The notes under the pieces are model-generated. The model saw only the letters and a list, made by a program, of their open reading frames with translations, had not been told where the DNA came from and did no database searches. Below are positions 60,170-64,000 of a stretch of DNA of 64,000 nt, in pieces. Both the position numbers and the translations under genes were made by a program. Position 1 is the first letter of the stretch. Each line of letters begins with the position of its first letter. Origin of the DNA: Motiliproteus sp965230185 (GTDB lineage Bacteria; Pseudomonadota; Gammaproteobacteria; Pseudomonadales; Balneatricaceae); NCBI GenBank assembly GCA_965230185.1, contig OZ245995.1:1240001-1304000 (forward strand). The letters run 5' to 3'.

Positions 60170-61047
60170 AAATTGGGTTGGGTTCCGTACAATTTGGCCT
60201 GGACTACGGCATCAGCAACACTCATGGGATGACCTCAAATGAAGAAGTCGGTCGCATCCTGAAGCTAGCCAAAGGGCATGGAATCTCTGTAATCGACACT
60301 GCGTCCCAGTATGGCAAAAGCGAAGCGGTTCTGGGTCAGCATTTGTCATTGAATTCGCCTTTTAAAGTGGTGACGAAAACACCGCATTTTTCAACAGACC
60401 AGATTACCCTCACGGATAAACGAAGAGTCAAAGAGGTTTTTTCAGGTTCTCTGTCACTGATAGGCCAGCAAGTCGGCTATGGTCTTCTCACTCACAACTG
60501 CAATGATCTGCTCAAACCCGGCGGGGAGTTTCTTTTCGAAGGGCTAGAGGAGCTCAAACAGGATGGAGTGGCAGAGAAAATCGGCACGTCGGTCTACAGC
60601 CCTGCGCAGCTGGAGGTCGTTCTCAAGAGGTATGCGATTGATATTGTTCAACTCCCCTTCAGTATTTTTGACCAACGATTCTTAAATAGCGGGCTGCTGG
60701 CTGAACTCAAGCAGCAGGGAGTTGAGGTGCACGCGAGAAGCGCGTTTCTCCAAGGGGTGCTGCTGATGGAAACTGTGCAACTGCCCGACTATCTGACTTC
60801 TTTAAGGCCCGTGCATCAGGAGTTAACCGCGCTGCTGTCAGAGCAAAGCCTTAGCACACTTGAAGCCGCCCTTGGGTTTGTGCAGGCGCAGGATGAAATT
60901 GATGTGGTTGTCTGCGGTGTCAATACTGCGAGTCAACTTAGTGAGATTGTTGCAGCAGCAAAGGTGGATGTTGAGCCCAGTTTGTTCGGCCGGTTCGCGA
61001 TATCGAACGAGCGTTTGGTTGATCCATCTCAGTGGATAACAAAATGA
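60166..61047 (+). CDS. aldo/keto reductase in nonulosonic acid cluster
   Basis: NADPH-dependent aldo/keto reductase fold. The catalytic tetrad is recognisable: Asp and Tyr in VIDTASQYGKSEAVLG, Lys in FKVVTKTPHF and His in GYGLLTHNCNDLL. Other family blocks are EKIGTSVYSPAQLEVVL and IDIVQLPFSIFDQRF. 293 residues. Not part of the standard six-enzyme pseudaminic acid pathway, yet it is joined to its neighbours by 4-nt overlaps on both sides. It may reduce a keto or aldehydo sugar intermediate; the substrate is unknown. Confidence 0.85.
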   Translation: MKIGLGSVQFGLDYGISNTHGMTSNEEVGRILKLAKGHGISVIDTASQYGKSEAVLGQHLSLNSPFKVVTKTPHFSTDQITLTDKRRVKEVFSGSLSLIGQQVGYGLLTHNCNDLLKPGGEFLFEGLEELKQDGVAEKIGTSVYSPAQLEVVLKRYAIDIVQLPFSIFDQRFLNSGLLAELKQQGVEVHARSAFLQGVLLMETVQLPDYLTSLRPVHQELTALLSEQSLSTLEAALGFVQAQDEIDVVVCGVNTASQLSEIVAAAKVDVEPSLFGRFAISNERLVDPSQWITK

Positions 61048-61829
61048 AAGTATTAGCTGTATTACAGGCGCGTGTGTCCTCGTCACGCTTACCCGAAAAA
61101 GTGCTGAAGCCCATTATGGGGAAGCCCATGCTGGTTCAGCAGGTGGAGCGAGTAAGCCGATCTGAGTTGATAGACAAGCTTGTAGTTGCGACGAGTAACC
61201 AGGCGTCTGACGACCCCATCGAACAACTGTGCGAAGAGCATGGGCTTGCTGTCTATCGAGGAAGCCTGGATGATGTGCTCGACCGATACTACCAAGCCGT
61301 AAAGAACTATCAGCCATTACATGTTGTTCGGCTTACCGGAGACTGCCCCGTGGCAGATCCAGGGGTGATTGATCAGGTCATCGCGCAGCATCTTGGCCAA
61401 CAAAATGATTATACCGCCAACATATTGGAGCCAACCTACCCCGATGGGTTGGATGTGGAGGTAATGACCTTCGCAGCTTTAGAAAAAGCATGGCAGAACG
61501 CGGATTTACCTTCAGAGCGGGAGCACGTCACGCCCTATATTCGAAACCGATCTGATTCGTTTCGTTTAGCAAATGTTGGCAACGATCAAGACATCTCTCA
61601 TCACAGATGGACGGTGGATGAACCTGAGGATTTTGAACTGATTGTTCGCATCTATAAGGAATTACTCCCTAAAAATAGGGATTTCAGGATGAGTGATATT
61701 TTAGATCTGATTGCTTCTAAACCCGAATTAGGGAATATAAACAATGATTTTGAACGAAATGCCGGCATGAATAAGTCATTCGAAGCTGACAAAGAGTATG
61801 TGGCAACTAAGGAGCAAGCCGATGGCTAG
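61044..61829 (+). CDS. SpsF-like cytidylyltransferase family protein
   Basis: COG1861/SpsF-type nucleotidyltransferase of spore-coat and surface polysaccharide loci. The opening MKVLAVLQARVSSSRLPEKV, KPIMGKPMLVQQVERV, YRGSLDDVLDRYYQAV, VVRLTGDCPVADPGVID and SEREHVTPYI are characteristic. It is a distant relative of PseF/NeuA CMP-sugar synthetases and lies where pseF might be expected, but it is not a typical PseF. The start is ATG 61044, overlapping the reductase stop; the last 8 nt overlap the next gene. 261 residues; the final 35 are polar and unlike the family. Confidence 0.82.
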   Translation: MKVLAVLQARVSSSRLPEKVLKPIMGKPMLVQQVERVSRSELIDKLVVATSNQASDDPIEQLCEEHGLAVYRGSLDDVLDRYYQAVKNYQPLHVVRLTGDCPVADPGVIDQVIAQHLGQQNDYTANILEPTYPDGLDVEVMTFAALEKAWQNADLPSEREHVTPYIRNRSDSFRLANVGNDQDISHHRWTVDEPEDFELIVRIYKELLPKNRDFRMSDILDLIASKPELGNINNDFERNAGMNKSFEADKEYVATKEQADG

Positions 61830-63111
61830 TCGATATCACCGCTCAGAAGAGCTGCTGGAAAGAGCGTTGAAAACGATTCCCCTCGGTTCACAGACTTTTA
61901 GTAAGAGTAAAACTCAGTTTCCGTTTGGGGTTTCTCCCTATTTCATAGAGCGCGGTGAAGGTGCGCACGTATGGGATGTCGATGGGAACAAATACATCGA
62001 TTTTATGAACGGTTTGCTGTCAGTGTCACTGGGATATAACGACCCCGATGTCACTGCCGCAGTGAAGGAACAATTTGAATCGGGTGTTACTTTCTCACTG
62101 CCACACCGCTTGGAAATGGAAGTGTCCGAACTGCTGGTTGATATGATTCCCTGTGCGGAGATGGTGCGGTTTGGTAAGAATGGTACCGATGCGACTTCAG
62201 GCGCGATCCGCCTGGCTAGAGCCTATACGGATCGAGACCATGTGGCAGTTTGCGGCTATCACGGATGGCAGGACTGGTACATCGGTACTACCTCGAGAAA
62301 TAAAGGGGTTCCCAAGGCTGTCCAGGGACTTAGCCACGTTTTCCAATATAACGATCTGGACTCCCTTCGGAAAATTTTTGAATCCCTTCCTAATCAAGTA
62401 GCGGCCGTGATGATGGAACCGATGAACATTGAATACCCCAATGAAGGGTATCTTGCCGCAGTAAAGGCGCTAGCCCATGAAAACGGTGCCCTTCTTATAT
62501 TTGACGAGACGATTACCGGTTGCCGGTTTGCGCAGGGGGGCGCGCAGGAGCTTTTTAACGTTACACCTGACCTGGCGACCTTTGGAAAGGGTTTGGGCAA
62601 TGGGTTCCCTCTTTCTGCTGTGGTGGGGCGTGCCGAAGTAATGAAGGTGATGGAGGAGGTCTTTTTCTCCGGTACCTTTGCGGGTGAGACCGCTTCTCTA
62701 GCGGCGGCTAGAACCGTTTTACACAAGATTCGCTCAGAATCTGTTCCAGAGAAACTGGAGCGGCAAGGGAAGAAGATTATCGAGGGTGTAGAGAGACTCA
62801 TTGCTAAGCATGATTTAGCCGACGTACTTTCCATCTCAGGGCACCCTTCCTGGTCAATCTTCAACTTTAAAGACGTGGAACCATACAGCCTTTGGGATAT
62901 TAAAACCCTCTTCTTCCAGGAAGTTTTTCAGCGTGGAATTATCACGATTGGTACTCATAACATGAGTTACGCCCACACCGACGACCACATCGCTTATTTG
63001 CTTGACGTGTACGACGAGGTGTTCCCTATTATTGCAACGGCGGTGAAGCAACAAACATTGCTAGAGCTACTTCGTACCGAGCCATTAGAGCCGCTGTTTA
63101 AGGTCAGGTGA
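61822..63111 (+). CDS. class III aminotransferase (glutamate-1-semialdehyde aminomutase-like) in nonulosonic acid cluster
   Basis: PLP-fold type I aminotransferase similar to HemL: IPLGSQTFSKSKTQFPFGVS, VWDVDGNKYIDFMNG, VRFGKNGTDATSGAIRLARA, GYHGWQDWYIG, LLIFDETITGCRFAQGG, and PLP Lys256 (ATFGKGLGNGFPLSAVVG). Its place in the pse operon argues for an amino-sugar role rather than tetrapyrrole synthesis. The start is ATG 61822 with AAGGAG 7 nt upstream, overlapping the SpsF-like gene by 8 nt. 429 residues. The stop overlaps pseG (GTGA). Confidence 0.85.
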   Translation: MASRYHRSEELLERALKTIPLGSQTFSKSKTQFPFGVSPYFIERGEGAHVWDVDGNKYIDFMNGLLSVSLGYNDPDVTAAVKEQFESGVTFSLPHRLEMEVSELLVDMIPCAEMVRFGKNGTDATSGAIRLARAYTDRDHVAVCGYHGWQDWYIGTTSRNKGVPKAVQGLSHVFQYNDLDSLRKIFESLPNQVAAVMMEPMNIEYPNEGYLAAVKALAHENGALLIFDETITGCRFAQGGAQELFNVTPDLATFGKGLGNGFPLSAVVGRAEVMKVMEEVFFSGTFAGETASLAAARTVLHKIRSESVPEKLERQGKKIIEGVERLIAKHDLADVLSISGHPSWSIFNFKDVEPYSLWDIKTLFFQEVFQRGIITIGTHNMSYAHTDDHIAYLLDVYDEVFPIIATAVKQQTLLELLRTEPLEPLFKVR

Positions 63112-64000
63112 ACGGATTGAAATTAGCGGTTCGAGCGGATGCAGGCGTGGCTATAGGAATCGGCCATGTAATGCGTTGCCTGACTTTGTTGGATGGACTC
63201 CGGAAGTTAAGCGGTGACATTGAGGTTTTATTTGTTTGCCGAGCCCATTCCGGCCATTTGGCGGATTCGATTCGAGAGCGTGGGTACCATGTGGAACTGT
63301 TACCTTCCGGTAGCTCTTTAAACCTAAGCGAGGTTAAGGGAGAGCATGCTAGTTGGTTAGGAGAGCTTAGTTGTATAGATGCCGACCAGACTAGCAATGC
63401 CATTCAGGCTCATTTTGGTGCTAAAGCTGACTGGCTGATTGTAGACCATTACGGTATTGATAAAGACTGGCACCGACAGCTGCGTGATCGAACCAACCAC
63501 CTAATGGTGATTGACGACCTTGCTAATCGACAGTATGACTGCGATCTCTTGCTAGATCAGACCTACGGACAAGACGAAAGAGCTTATAAACCACTTGTCC
63601 CAGAGCACTGCAAATTACTTATCGGAGCGCGATATGCGCTGTTGCGACCGGAGTTTGAAAGGGCTCGGTATGAGAGTTTGAAGTGGAGGGACCAGCCTAG
63701 GTTGAACAATATATTGATTACCATGGGCGGCGTAGATAAAGACAACGCTACTGGTAGGCTACTGGACGCTCTGAAAGTAAGTTGCATGCCCTGTGACACC
63801 ACTATCACTGTTGTCATGGGGGCTGCGGCACCATGGCTTAAATCTGTTAGACAGCAAGCGGCCGCCTTGCGCTGGCCCGTGTCTGTTAGAGTTAATGTCT
63901 CTAATATGGCGCAGTTAATGGCGGGCTGTGATTTAGCAATCGGTGCAGCAGGAAGCACAGCATGGGAGAGATGTGTCCTGGGCGTACCAACACTAATGCT
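63108..64000 (+). CDS. pseG: UDP-2,4-diacetamido-2,4,6-trideoxy-beta-L-altropyranose hydrolase, 3' end outside window
   Basis: Removes UDP from the diacetamido sugar, the step before condensation with phosphoenolpyruvate by PseI. GT-B-like fold: KLAVRADAGVAIGIGHVMRC with the catalytic-type His in GIGH, DWLIVDHYGIDKDWHRQL, VIDDLANRQYDCDLLLDQ, ILITMGGVDKDN, and the UDP-binding GAAGSTAWERCVLGVPT. The frame is open to the window end, so about 297 residues are visible and about 40-60 are missing. The start is GTG 63108, overlapping the previous stop (GTGA); TTG 63117 (MKLAVRADAG) is an alternative. Confidence 0.9.
   Translation, partial: MNGLKLAVRADAGVAIGIGHVMRCLTLLDGLRKLSGDIEVLFVCRAHSGHLADSIRERGYHVELLPSGSSLNLSEVKGEHASWLGELSCIDADQTSNAIQAHFGAKADWLIVDHYGIDKDWHRQLRDRTNHLMVIDDLANRQYDCDLLLDQTYGQDERAYKPLVPEHCKLLIGARYALLRPEFERARYESLKWRDQPRLNNILITMGGVDKDNATGRLLDALKVSCMPCDTTITVVMGAAAPWLKSVRQQAAALRWPVSVRVNVSNMAQLMAGCDLAIGAAGSTAWERCVLGVPTLM

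Noticed and set aside
61822..63111. Reading the class III aminotransferase as hemL (glutamate-1-semialdehyde aminomutase for haem)
   Set aside because: It is embedded with overlapping codons in a nonulosonic acid operon, so a sugar-amine role is more likely, although the fold is HemL-like.
1..64000. Search for CRISPR arrays, tRNAs, insertion sequences, integrases and phage genes
   Set aside because: None seen: no regularly spaced repeats, no cloverleaf-like sequence with CCA end, no transposase or integrase motifs in any translated frame.

Overview
The window is a dense stretch of gammaproteobacterial chromosome. The gene orders rsgA/orn/queG/nnr/tsaE/amiB/mutL/miaA/hfq/hflX/hflK/hflC and iscR-S-U-A/hscB/hscA/fdx/iscX, together with hisZ beside purA and a carboxyspermidine-type polyamine cluster, fit a marine Oceanospirillales-like bacterium (Oceanospirillaceae or a close relative). 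That assignment is inferred from gene content and order; no rRNA or other marker settles it. I found no tRNA or rRNA gene, insertion sequence, prophage, integrase or CRISPR array.

Layout. 1-3.7 kb: end of a TRAP-type substrate-binding protein gene and a large sensor histidine kinase. 3.7-19.9 kb: housekeeping block (rsgA and queG on the minus strand; orn, nnr, tsaE, amiB, mutL, miaA, hfq, hflX, hflK, hflC, a DUF2065 gene, hisZ and purA on the plus strand). 20-21.8 kb: a SuhB homologue on the minus strand and trmJ on the plus strand. 21.8-28.3 kb: cysE and a complete isc iron-sulfur operon preceded by a near-consensus IscR site. 28.4-32.3 kb: guaB, guaA and a SPOR-domain protein. 32.6-38.6 kb: speA, carboxynorspermidine synthase, nspC, speB, which take arginine to spermidine, then tadA. 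38.6-44.8 kb: mltF and purL diverging from a palindrome, then pagL.

45-64 kb is dominated by surface sugars: pgi, a UDP-glucose dehydrogenase homologue and galU; the dTDP-rhamnose genes rfbBACD; an inserted housekeeping group (yciI, yciB, rnm); galE, yciO and a Wzz-type chain-length protein; then a pseudaminic-acid-type cluster (pseB, pseC, a GNAT acetyltransferase, an aldo/keto reductase, an SpsF-like cytidylyltransferase, a glutamate-1-semialdehyde-type aminotransferase, and pseG cut by the window end). The last block is visibly richer in A+T than the housekeeping part.

Most unusual points: (1) the SuhB homologue has lost nearly every metal-binding acid of inositol monophosphatases, as if only the non-enzymatic role in transcription antitermination were kept; (2) the UDP-glucose dehydrogenase homologue between pgi and galU lacks the catalytic Cys and the catalytic Glu; (3) a tightly coupled aldo/keto reductase - SpsF - aminotransferase cassette sits inside the nonulosonic acid operon and implies a sugar product beyond standard pseudaminic acid. 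Several leader RNAs and palindromes are also noted.
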